Below are positions 1-5,912 of a DNA stretch of 6,086 nucleotides, in pieces. Source of the DNA: Lachnospiraceae bacterium (GTDB taxonomy: Bacteria > Bacillota > Clostridia > Lachnospirales > Lachnospiraceae). The first letter of the stretch is position 1; every line of letters begins with the position of its first letter. The notes below the pieces were generated by a model. The model had not been told where the DNA came from. It did not search any database and was given only the letters and a program-made list of their open reading frames with translations. A program made the translations under genes and the position numbers. The stretch lies in assembly GCA_900765975.1 (NCBI GenBank), contig CAAFTS010000059.1, positions 1 to 6,086 on the forward strand. Reading direction: 5' to 3'.

Positions 1-16
1 AAATCCATGCCTTTCT

Positions 17-46
17 TTTACACTGATACCTATTAACTTTTATACT
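17..46 (+). promoter_or_regulatory. Possible sigma-A promoter at left edge
   Basis: TTTACA at 17-22 and TATACT at 41-46 are separated by 18 bp, each one mismatch from the -35 and -10 consensus. The predicted start near 52-54 would give a short rightward transcript of about 110 nt that runs straight into the hairpin at 118-160. No convincing gene lies in between, so this may be a remnant promoter, a small RNA promoter or chance in AT-rich DNA. Confidence 0.35.
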
Positions 47-47
47 T

Positions 48-77
48 ATCCAAGATAGTGGGTATGGAATCTTGGAT
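48..77. repeat. 9-bp perfect inverted repeat (operator or hairpin)
   Basis: ATCCAAGAT at 48-56 is perfectly repeated in inverted form as ATCTTGGAT at 69-77, with a 12-nt spacer. It sits just downstream of the possible -10 box at 41-46, over the predicted start point, which is a typical repressor-site position. It lacks a following T-run, so it is not a terminator. The binding protein, if any, is unknown. Confidence 0.4.
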
Positions 78-117
78 TACAATTGAGGAAGTCAACCAAC
101 ACCCAAAAAGGCATTAA
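64..117 (+). pseudogene. 17-codon ORF resembling the start of an HTH protein (possible remnant)
   Basis: ATG at 64 opens a 17-codon frame, MESWITIEEVNQHPKRH, closed by TAA at 115-117. The W-[IL]-T-x-E-E-V pattern is what the first helix of many excisionase/MerR-type helix-turn-helix proteins looks like. The frame stops before the second helix and has no good ribosome binding site (upstream is GATAGTGGGT). It could be the truncated head of a decayed DNA-binding gene, a leader peptide, or chance. It ends one base before the stem of the terminator at 118-160. I hold this only weakly. Confidence 0.15.
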
Positions 118-160
118 AAGAAAAGCACCGCCCATCATCACAACAGGCAGTGCTTTTCTT
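112..160 (-). terminator. Intrinsic terminator of the transporter-isomerase operon, probably bidirectional
   Basis: Arms at 146-160 and 118-132 pair over 15 bp around a 13-nt loop. Read on the minus strand there is a single U-G wobble and the 3' arm runs into CUUUUCUUUUAAUG. An A-rich 5' arm base mirrors the U-rich 3' side, so the plus-strand transcript would also form the stem (one C-A mismatch) followed by a T-rich stretch. It lies 32 nt beyond the stop codon of the isomerase gene and is the only strong terminator seen downstream of the operon. Confidence 0.85.
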
Positions 161-192
161 CTATATTTTAGATGAAATTTGAATAAAATTTC

Positions 193-711
193 TTATGCCC
201 TCTCCGGCTCTTCGTAAGTTTCTCCAAAAGTCTCAACTGTCACTTTCTTCATTACTTGTGGCTCCATCGGCTTATCTCCCCAGCTTGTCGTAGTCTCAGC
301 AATCTTATTTACCACATCCATTCCTTCGATAATCTTACCAAAGGCAGCATATGCGCCATCCAAATGCGGAGATTTTTCGTGCATAATAAAGAACTGTGAA
401 CCCGCAGAATCCGGATGCATTGCACGTGCCATAGAAAGTACTCCCGGATCATGTGCCAAATGATTCTCAAAGCCATTCTGAGAGAACTCGCCCTTGATAT
501 TATATCCCGGACCGCCCATTCCTGTACCATCCGGACATCCGCCTTGAATCATAAAGCCACGAATTACACGATGAAAAATCAATCCATCATAGAATCCCTT
601 ACTTACAAGTGACACAAAATTCTTCACTGTATTCGGTGCAATCTCCGGATACAATTCAGCTTTCATAATATCGCCGTTTTCCATTTCAAATGTAATAATT
701 GGATTTGCCAT
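193..711 (-). CDS. Cyclophilin-type peptidyl-prolyl cis-trans isomerase
   Basis: This is a 172-residue cytosolic cyclophilin, similar to bacterial PpiB proteins, that interconverts cis and trans X-Pro bonds during protein folding. The core is complete. FHRVI at 46-50 supplies the catalytic Arg48, FMIQGG at 53-58 matches the CypA F60/M61/Q63 positions, GTGxGGPGY lies at 62-70, SMAR at 93-96, SQFFI at 105-109 and LDGAYAAFGK at 117-126. There is no signal peptide. Two substitutions stand out: Cys59 where most relatives have Asp (GGDP), and His116 where CypA has the cyclosporin-contacting Trp121. The start is supported by AGAGGAAG at 724-717. It begins 60 nt after the second permease with no terminator between, so it is probably co-transcribed with the transporter, although its function is general. 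The terminator at 118-160 follows. An AT-only 7-bp inverted repeat at 174-192 directly after the stop is probably not functional. Confidence 0.95.
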   Translation of the reverse strand: MANPIITFEMENGDIMKAELYPEIAPNTVKNFVSLVSKGFYDGLIFHRVIRGFMIQGGCPDGTGMGGPGYNIKGEFSQNGFENHLAHDPGVLSMARAMHPDSAGSQFFIMHEKSPHLDGAYAAFGKIIEGMDVVNKIAETTTSWGDKPMEPQVMKKVTVETFGETYEEPERA

Positions 712-771
712 AATTTCTTCCTCTTTTCTACTAAATTTAATACTGCTATTTTATCGAAAAATAATTTCCAC

Positions 772-1764
772 TTATCTCTCCTCGCGGAAATAATTGGTAC
801 CGCAGCTCTTTGGCTGGGCATGTTCTTTACTCTCACGCATACTGGTAATAATCAGCACCAGGATCGTTGCCACATATGGCAGCATATCGTAAATCTGTGC
901 CGGAAGTCCCGGAATATTGACATACATACGCATAATTGTCAGCCCGCCAAAAACAAGGGCAACCAGCATTCCTCGTGCTGGGCTCCAAGTTGCAAAGATA
1001 ACAAGTGCAACTGCCAGCCATCCATAACCACTGACACAGCCATGTACCCACACGCCCTTTGTCGTCACCATACTCATATACATACCGCCGATTCCGCAAA
1101 TACCGCCGCCGATTACTGTAGCAAAATATTTGTACTTCGTAATATCAATTCCGGCTGCATCCGCCGTTGCCGGGCTCTCACCTACAGCCCGCAAATTCAA
1201 TCCGACCCGCGTCTTATTAAAGAACCAAGTCATAACAATTGCCAGGATAATCGCAAAGTAAACCAGCCAGTTATACTGGAACAACAATTTTCCAAGCACC
1301 GGAATCTCTGATAGCACCGGAATATGGAGATTAGTAAATGCTGCTTTTGTGGCATCCCCGACTGCTACATAACCGCCTGCCTTCTGACCGATATACTCTC
1401 CGAAGAAATTTCCAAAACCAGTACCGAAGATTGTCAGCGTCAAACCGGTTACATTCTGATTTGCCCGAAGGGTAATTGTCAGAAAGGCATAAATCAATGC
1501 CCCCAATGTTCCTGCAAGGAATGAACAAATCAATGCAATTCCTGCTGATAACACGCCATTGGGACTTCCGCCGGATGCAAGCACCGCCTGCTCATAGTAA
1601 TAAGAGCCTGCCAATCCGGTAATCGCTCCCATAAACATCATACCTTCAACACCAAGGTTTAAGTTTCCTGACTTCTCTGTCAGAATTTCTCCCAAAGCTC
1701 CCAAAAGCAATGGAGTGCCCGCAAGCACTGCTGCAATAAATAAACTATTCAATGTACTAAGCAT
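772..1764 (-). CDS. Nucleoside-type ABC importer, permease 2 (NupQ/YufQ-like, COG1079)
   Basis: This 330-residue integral membrane protein belongs to the BPD_transp_2 family and forms one half of the channel with permease 1. Family hallmarks are GEILTEKSGNLNLGVEG at 25-41, LRANQNVTG at 99-107, the cytoplasmic coupling-loop region GLNLRAVGESPATADAAGI at 188-206, and GWLAVALVIFATWSPARG at 248-265. About nine hydrophobic segments are visible, near 7-25, 40-56, 72-98, 107-124, 164-184, 214-234, 246-260, 266-281 and 292-308. The C-terminal tail from 309 is charged and cytoplasmic in character. The frame is open to 1788, but ATG 1764 is preferred: AAAGGAGG at 1778-1771 sits 6 nt before it and the protein then begins directly with a hydrophobic segment. 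It overlaps the upstream permease gene by 8 nt (ATGCTTAG), implying translational coupling. The neighbouring binding protein and ATPase support a nucleoside or related substrate; the permease alone does not fix it. Confidence 0.93.
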   Translation of the reverse strand: MLSTLNSLFIAAVLAGTPLLLGALGEILTEKSGNLNLGVEGMMFMGAITGLAGSYYYEQAVLASGGSPNGVLSAGIALICSFLAGTLGALIYAFLTITLRANQNVTGLTLTIFGTGFGNFFGEYIGQKAGGYVAVGDATKAAFTNLHIPVLSEIPVLGKLLFQYNWLVYFAIILAIVMTWFFNKTRVGLNLRAVGESPATADAAGIDITKYKYFATVIGGGICGIGGMYMSMVTTKGVWVHGCVSGYGWLAVALVIFATWSPARGMLVALVFGGLTIMRMYVNIPGLPAQIYDMLPYVATILVLIITSMRESKEHAQPKSCGTNYFREER

Positions 1765-2854
1765 AATCTTCCTCCTTTCCCCGTACAATCAGCCGGTAAG
1801 AAATGAAGAATTCGCATCCCAGCATGAAAAACAAAATTATTCCAATCAACAAATCTGCTGCAGATGCCGGAATTTTAAACTGTGTCTGAATTGCATTTGC
1901 ACCACGCTCCAGCATGGCAATAAATACAGATACAACCAGCATTCCATATGGATTCATCTTTGCCAGCCATGCCACTGTAATCGCCGTAAATCCAACGCCC
2001 CCGGCAATTCCCTCTGTAATGGTATAATCTGCTCCGGAAAACTGCAACATCCCTACCAGACCACACAGCGCTCCTGACATAAACATGGTTCTAATAAATA
2101 CCTTACTAACATTGATTCCTGCATATCGAGCCGTATTATTACTTTCTCCTACAACAGCAATCTCATACCCCTGCTTTGTTTTAGATAAATAAATCGAAGA
2201 AACTACAACCAGCACCAATGCCAAAATCCATCCCCAGTGCACGCCAAATACTTTTGCCAGACGTGCTCCAGGAGCAAGCATTGCAATCTTTGGGAAACTA
2301 CTTCCCGGCGCTTTCCAAGGACCATTCATCAAATATTTTACAAACGCCAATGCAATATAGTTTAACATCAATGTAAACAAAGTTTCATTGGTTCCCCACT
2401 TTGCCTTACACAATGCCGGAAGCAGTCCATACAAACCACCTGCAAGCATACCTGCAATCAGCATACAGATTACCAATGGAAATTTAGGCAAAATATGTGC
2501 TGTAAACAATCCAAAATATCCGGCAGCAACAGCACCGACTATGATCTGCCCCTCTCCACCGATATTCCAGAACTTCATTTTAAATGCGAAGGAAATACCG
2601 ATTGCCGTAATCAGAAGTGGTACCGCAATTTTAATTGTCTCACGAATAACAGTTGCAGATCCCCACGCTCCGATTACCATAGATTTATAAACAGCAATTG
2701 GATTGTGTCCAAGCGCAAGAATCACAAGACCACCTGTGACCAAAGAGAGTAAAAAAGCAATTCCTCGTACACTCCACGCTTTTTCATTGGACATCGTATC
2801 GCGCTTTGCCATACGCAAAAGCGGTTCTTTTACTTTTACTTTCTGTGCGCTCAT
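1757..2854 (-). CDS. Nucleoside-type ABC importer, permease 1 (NupP/YufP-like, COG4603)
   Basis: This is a 365-residue BPD_transp_2 family permease, the larger member of the pair in BMP-type importers. Characteristic stretches are FKMKFWNIGGEGQIIVGA at 91-108, KAKWGTNETLFTLMLNYIA at 150-168, the cytoplasmic loop GYEIAVVGESNNTARYAGI at 229-247, and FTAITVAWLAKMNPYG at 289-304. About nine to ten hydrophobic segments span 31 to 350. A basic, hydrophilic N-terminus of about 30 residues precedes the first of them. The start overlaps the ATPase stop as ATGA (4 nt). AAGGAGG at 2868-2862, inside the ATPase's last codons, lies 7 nt before the ATG. The 3' end overlaps permease 2 by 8 nt. These overlaps suggest that ATPase and both permeases are translated as a coupled set. 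Assignment to the family is firm; the ligand is inferred only from neighbours. Confidence 0.94.
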   Translation of the reverse strand: MSAQKVKVKEPLLRMAKRDTMSNEKAWSVRGIAFLLSLVTGGLVILALGHNPIAVYKSMVIGAWGSATVIRETIKIAVPLLITAIGISFAFKMKFWNIGGEGQIIVGAVAAGYFGLFTAHILPKFPLVICMLIAGMLAGGLYGLLPALCKAKWGTNETLFTLMLNYIALAFVKYLMNGPWKAPGSSFPKIAMLAPGARLAKVFGVHWGWILALVLVVVSSIYLSKTKQGYEIAVVGESNNTARYAGINVSKVFIRTMFMSGALCGLVGMLQFSGADYTITEGIAGGVGFTAITVAWLAKMNPYGMLVVSVFIAMLERGANAIQTQFKIPASAADLLIGIILFFMLGCEFFISYRLIVRGKEEDYA

Positions 2855-4422
2855 ACGTCCACCTCCTTAACAGCACTTTCTGCTTTATCTTCATCTACAT
2901 GAATCATCATCAATCCGATTTCTTCCTTCGTTACCTCCTTCGGATCTACGATTCCGCTCACCTTTCCACCGCAAAGAACCATCAAACGATCAGAAATCTC
3001 CATCAACACATCCAAATCTTCTCCGATGAAAATTACAGCAACACCCTTTTTCTTCTGCTCATTCAAAAGATCATAAATACGGTAGGAAGAGTTAATATCC
3101 AATCCTCGAACCGGATAAGCTACAATCAGCACTGACGGGCTACATGCAATCTCACGGCCTAAAAGCACTTTCTGTACATTTCCTCCAGAAAGTCTTCCAA
3201 CCGGCGTATTCACTCCCGGTGTGACAATCTCCAGTTCTTCGATTAACTTTTCTGCCAATGCTTTTGGCGTTTTCCGATCCACAAAAATTCCTTTGCGATC
3301 TTTATAACTTCGGAGCATCACATTGTCTGTCATATCCATGCCGGCTACCAATCCCATACCAAGACGGTCCTCCGGTACATATGCCATAGCGATTCCTTTT
3401 TTTGAGATTTCATCCGGTTTCAAGCCCAGAATCCGCTCTTTCACCATAGTTCCTTCGTGTTCTACCGAATACAATACAGAACCACCGATGGATGGATGCA
3501 GGCCGGCAATTGCCTCACACAATTCCTTTTGTCCACTTCCTGCAATTCCTGCCACGCCTAATATTTCTCCACCGTAAGCAGTAAAAGAAACATTATTCAG
3601 CGCTTTTACACCATCTCCATTTAAGCAAGTCAAGCCAATCACCTGAAGTCGTTCTTCCTTTTCCTCTACAGCTGGTCGGTCAATCTTCAGACTAATTGGT
3701 CTGCCAACCATCATCTCCGTCAACTGTGCCTGATCCGTCTCCGCTGTATTGACATCTCCGATATGCTCCCCTTTTCTAAGAATTGCAACTCGGTCTGAAA
3801 TCGCAAGAACTTCATTTAGCTTATGCGTAATGATAATGATGGACTTTCCGTCCTTTTTCATATTCCGAAGTACCCCAAACAGCTTCTCTGTCTCCTGTGG
3901 AGTCAAAACAGCCGTCGGTTCATCCAAAATCAAAATGTCCGCACCTCGGTAAAGTACTTTCAGAATCTCTACCGTCTGCTTTTCTGACACTGCCATGTTG
4001 TAGATTTTTTTTGTTGGATCCAAATCAAACCCATATTTTTTAGCTAATTCAGATACTTTTTGATTGATCTCTTTTCGATTAATTGTTGCTTTTCCATCCA
4101 AGCCAAGCACTATATTTTCTGCTGCTGTTAACACATCTACTAGTTTAAAATGCTGATGAATCATACCAATGCCAAGTGAAAAAGCATTTTTCGGAGACCG
4201 AATCGTCACCTCTTTGCCATGCACATAAATCTCTCCATGATCTGGAAAATAAATTCCTGACAACATATTCATAAGCGTTGTCTTTCCACTTCCGTTTTCC
4301 CCCAAAAGCGCTAAAATCTCTCCTTCACGAAGTTCCAGATTTACATCCTTGTTCGCAACAACCTTTCCAAATGTTTTGGTAATGTTGTGCATTTTAATTG
4401 CAAGATTTGCTGTCTCGCCCAA
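2851..4422 (-). CDS. Nucleoside-type ABC importer, double-domain ATP-binding protein (NupO/YufO-like, COG3845)
   Basis: This protein carries two fused ATPase domains that power the importer from the cytoplasmic face. Residues are counted from TTG 4422 (523 aa). Domain 1 has Walker A GENGSGKT 41-48, Q-loop Gln90, a degenerate signature MAVSEKQ 143-149 (LSxGQ-like in relatives), Walker B with Asp167-Glu168 and switch His200. Domain 2 has a Walker-A-like GIAGSGQK 292-299 lacking the GK[ST] lysine, a consensus signature LSGGN 411-415, and a Walker B region LIVAYPVRGLD 432-442 without the catalytic Glu. Its switch His is replaced by Glu468 (GEDLD). Loss of catalytic residues in domain 2 is common in this family. 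Start choice is uncertain. TTG 4422 has AGAGGGTG at 4435-4428 before it. ATG 4443 lacks a properly spaced site. The frame remains open to a TTG at 4476, but that codon lies in the loop edge of the upstream hairpin and is unlikely. It overlaps permease 1 by 4 nt. Confidence 0.93.
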   Translation of the reverse strand: MGETANLAIKMHNITKTFGKVVANKDVNLELREGEILALLGENGSGKTTLMNMLSGIYFPDHGEIYVHGKEVTIRSPKNAFSLGIGMIHQHFKLVDVLTAAENIVLGLDGKATINRKEINQKVSELAKKYGFDLDPTKKIYNMAVSEKQTVEILKVLYRGADILILDEPTAVLTPQETEKLFGVLRNMKKDGKSIIIITHKLNEVLAISDRVAILRKGEHIGDVNTAETDQAQLTEMMVGRPISLKIDRPAVEEKEERLQVIGLTCLNGDGVKALNNVSFTAYGGEILGVAGIAGSGQKELCEAIAGLHPSIGGSVLYSVEHEGTMVKERILGLKPDEISKKGIAMAYVPEDRLGMGLVAGMDMTDNVMLRSYKDRKGIFVDRKTPKALAEKLIEELEIVTPGVNTPVGRLSGGNVQKVLLGREIACSPSVLIVAYPVRGLDINSSYRIYDLLNEQKKKGVAVIFIGEDLDVLMEISDRLMVLCGGKVSGIVDPKEVTKEEIGLMMIHVDEDKAESAVKEVDV

Positions 4423-4427
4423 GACTT

Positions 4428-4435
4428 CACCCTCT
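4428..4435 (-). promoter_or_regulatory. Ribosome binding site favouring TTG 4422 as ATPase start
   Basis: AGAGGGTG ends 5 nt before TTG 4422 and partly matches the GGAGGTGA anti-SD complement. The alternative ATG 4443 has only AAAGAGA abutting it with no spacing. This favours, but does not prove, the TTG start. Confidence 0.45.
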
Positions 4436-4449
4436 TTCGTCATTCTCTT

Positions 4450-4491
4450 TAAAGTTACAAAAGAGAGGGCAGACAAAAACTACCCTCTCTC
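4450..4491 (-). terminator. Intra-operon hairpin, probable leaky terminator between binding protein and ATPase
   Basis: On the minus strand AGAGAGGGTAG (4490-4480) pairs with CTGCCCTCTCT (4472-4462). The stem is 11 bp with one U-G wobble, closing a 7-nt loop TTTTTGT, and is followed by TTTGTAACTTT. The shape is that of an intrinsic terminator with a short, interrupted U-tract, which predicts partial read-through. It lies 51 nt after the binding-protein stop, with the ATPase start just beyond. In ABC importers such an element is known to make the binding protein more abundant than the membrane parts; it may also protect the 3' end of the upstream message. Confidence 0.7.
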
Positions 4492-4541
4492 ATGATTCTC
4501 ATAAAGATTTACATCTATTCACATAAGATTGTAATGCTGAA

Positions 4542-5714
4542 TTATTCTACCACATTACATCCTTCTATGATATAGCACCATGATGGAGCAGATGCCTCTT
4601 CCTGCTCGTGATAGTATTCACCATCTTTAACCTCAATTGATTCGCCTTCCGGACTTGTTCCTTTCAGAGGTCCGTCAAATACATGAATCTCACCGGAGAT
4701 CAGTTTCTCTTTTGCTGCGTCAATTGCCTCCTGTGTTCCCTCTGCTGCAATGTCCTTGTTCAATGGAGACAGATATACAGCCTCGTCGCCAAGACCCTTG
4801 CACCAGTCAGCCGGAATCTCTTTTCCGTCAATCATAGACTGAACAGCCTCTGTTACATAGATACCCCAGTCAATTCTTGCAGAAATCAGAGATGCTTTTG
4901 GAGCAGCCTCAATCATATCATTATTGTAACCAACCTGCCATACACCGTTATCTTCTGCTGTTGTAGCCGGTGCTGTAGAGTCTGAATGCTGGGAAACAAC
5001 ATCGCATCCACGCTCAATCAGAGCTTTTGCAACCTGTGATTCTACGGTTGGGTCATTCCAAGAGTTTGTATACATAATGTCCATTGTAACATCTGGATTT
5101 ACGCTCTTTGCTCCCAGATAGAACGCTGTATATCCGCTGATAACCTCTGCAAACGGGAATGCTGCAACATATCCCAGTTTGTTAGACTCTGTCTTCATAC
5201 CAGCTGCAATACCAGCCAGATAACGTGCCTCATAAATAGATGCGAAGTAGTTATGCATATTGGATAAGCCGGAATCCTTTGCCTGAAATCCTGTAGCGTG
5301 GCAGAACTGAATATCCGGATATTCTGCTGCAACTTCTTTTACATAATCTTCAAATCCGAAACTTGTTGCAAAAATGATATTACATCCTGCATCTACAAGT
5401 TCTCTCAAAGCAGTGTCACACTCTGCACCCTCCGGTACATTAAACTTATTGACAATCTGATCATCACTGATGCCCAGTTTTTCCTGCATCTCTTTTGTAC
5501 CAAGATCATGGTTGTATGTATATCCCATATCACTTGGATCAGATACGTGAACAAATCCAATCTTGATCTCGTCCGCAGGAATTCCCTCTGCTGCCTCTTT
5601 CTTTGTTGTGTCATCTGATGAACTTCCGCTCTCTGCTGCCGGAGCACCACATCCTGCTAAAAGTCCAACAATCATAGCTGTACTCATGAGTAATGCTAAT
5701 ACTTTCTTCTTCAT
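4542..5714 (-). CDS. BMP/PnrA-family substrate-binding lipoprotein of ABC importer
   Basis: This 390-residue lipoprotein captures the substrate outside the membrane and hands it to the permeases. MKKKVLALLMSTAMIVG is a short positively charged signal peptide ending in the lipobox LAGC, with lipidated Cys22. A Ser/Asp/Lys-rich linker runs to about 45, then a type-1 periplasmic-binding fold begins with IKIGFVHVSDP at 50-60. MGYTYNHD at 63-70 stands where PnrA/BmpD proteins carry DDKSFN. Other Med/BmpA-like stretches are GYVAAFPFAEVISGY 181-195, TNSWNDP 216-222, SQHSDSTAP 241-249, VGYNNDM 261-267 and IDWGIYVTEAVQ 281-292. Seven cysteines remain outside the lipobox (99, 111, 138, 237, 305, 380, 386), many for an exported protein. 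ATG 5714 is chosen over the upstream ATG 5738 because AAGGAGG at 5728-5722 precedes it by 7 nt and the signal peptide then starts correctly. It is the first gene of the operon. Ligand is probably a nucleoside or nucleobase, inferred from family only. Confidence 0.93.
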   Translation of the reverse strand: MKKKVLALLMSTAMIVGLLAGCGAPAAESGSSSDDTTKKEAAEGIPADEIKIGFVHVSDPSDMGYTYNHDLGTKEMQEKLGISDDQIVNKFNVPEGAECDTALRELVDAGCNIIFATSFGFEDYVKEVAAEYPDIQFCHATGFQAKDSGLSNMHNYFASIYEARYLAGIAAGMKTESNKLGYVAAFPFAEVISGYTAFYLGAKSVNPDVTMDIMYTNSWNDPTVESQVAKALIERGCDVVSQHSDSTAPATTAEDNGVWQVGYNNDMIEAAPKASLISARIDWGIYVTEAVQSMIDGKEIPADWCKGLGDEAVYLSPLNKDIAAEGTQEAIDAAKEKLISGEIHVFDGPLKGTSPEGESIEVKDGEYYHEQEEASAPSWCYIIEGCNVVE

Positions 5715-5721
5715 ACCTTTT

Positions 5722-5728
5722 CCTCCTT
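5722..5728 (-). promoter_or_regulatory. Ribosome binding site of the binding-protein gene
   Basis: AAGGAGG lies 7 nt before ATG 5714. It fixes this start rather than the in-frame ATG at 5738, which would place eight extra residues before the signal peptide and has no such site. Confidence 0.85.
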
Positions 5729-5746
5729 CCGAAACCATCCGCCCAA

Positions 5747-5764
5747 AAATATCCGCGGATATTT
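5747..5764. promoter_or_regulatory. 18-bp perfect palindrome, candidate operator of the transporter operon
   Basis: AAATATCCGCGGATATTT is its own reverse complement over all 18 bp. It begins about 6 nt after the predicted start point of the operon promoter and ends 32 nt before the ATG, where a bound repressor would block initiation or early elongation. The half-site AATATCC recurs once in the same orientation at 5779-5773, overlapping the -10 box, 16 bp from the copy in the palindrome. A 7-bp RNA hairpin with a CGCG loop is possible but AT-rich and weak, so a DNA-binding site is more likely. No regulator gene is in the window. Confidence 0.6.
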
Positions 5765-5776
5765 CACTATATGGAT

Positions 5777-5805
5777 ATTGTACATTTTTTACTATAGGAA
5801 GTCAA
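5777..5805 (-). promoter_or_regulatory. Sigma-A promoter of the transporter operon
   Basis: TTGACT at 5805-5800 and TACAAT at 5782-5777 are separated by exactly 17 bp, each one mismatch from consensus. The predicted start point is near 5770-5768, giving a leader of roughly 55 nt that contains the palindrome and the ribosome binding site but is too short for a purine riboswitch. Confidence 0.8.
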
Positions 5806-5912
5806 ACATCCCATACTTATAACTGTTGTAAATCACCGCTTATAAATCCTGCTATTTTTACAGAATAGACAATGTGTACATCATTTCATTTTTTTTTTGG
5901 TTAGTTGTGATA

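Noticed and set aside
1..8. Leftward gene starting at ATG 8
   Set aside because: Only two codons are inside the window. The AAAGG ahead of it is one base from the ATG, which is too close for a ribosome binding site.
174..192. GAAATTT/AAATTTC hairpin just after the isomerase stop
   Set aside because: It is a 7-bp stem with one GC pair and no T-run. The much stronger terminator at 118-160 is close by.
820..1311. A 163-codon plus-strand frame opposite permease 2
   Set aside because: It is rich in His, Cys and Asn in the low-complexity manner of an antisense shadow, and lies over conserved codons of the real permease.
1765..1788. Permease 2 start at the upstream in-frame ATG 1788
   Set aside because: It would lengthen the overlap with permease 1 to 32 nt, and the strong AAAGGAGG site lies between it and ATG 1764.
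2388..2752. Open frames of 85-100 codons on the plus strand inside permease 1
   Set aside because: They lie wholly antisense to a conserved membrane protein, have no ribosome binding sites of note and no recognisable domains. They are shadows of the coding frame.
4423..4476. N-terminal extension of the ATPase to TTG 4476 or ATG 4443
   Set aside because: TTG 4476 lies within the hairpin between genes and has no ribosome binding site. ATG 4443 has no properly spaced site either. Neither extension resembles the family N-terminus, although ATG 4443 cannot be excluded.
5715..5738. Binding-protein start at ATG 5738
   Set aside because: It would put eight residues including Glu and Gly before the Lys-rich signal peptide, and the AAGGAGG site would then be internal to the gene.
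5715..5770. Purine riboswitch in the leader of the transporter operon
   Set aside because: The predicted leader is only about 55 nt and is taken up by the palindrome and ribosome binding site. No three-way-junction pattern or expression platform is visible.
5779..5880. Two TGTACA palindromes (5779-5784 and 5875-5880) and two CTTATAA copies (5816-5822 and 5839-5845)
   Set aside because: These are short motifs expected by chance in AT-rich intergenic DNA. Spacing and placement suggest no common site, except that one TGTACA coincides with the -10 box.
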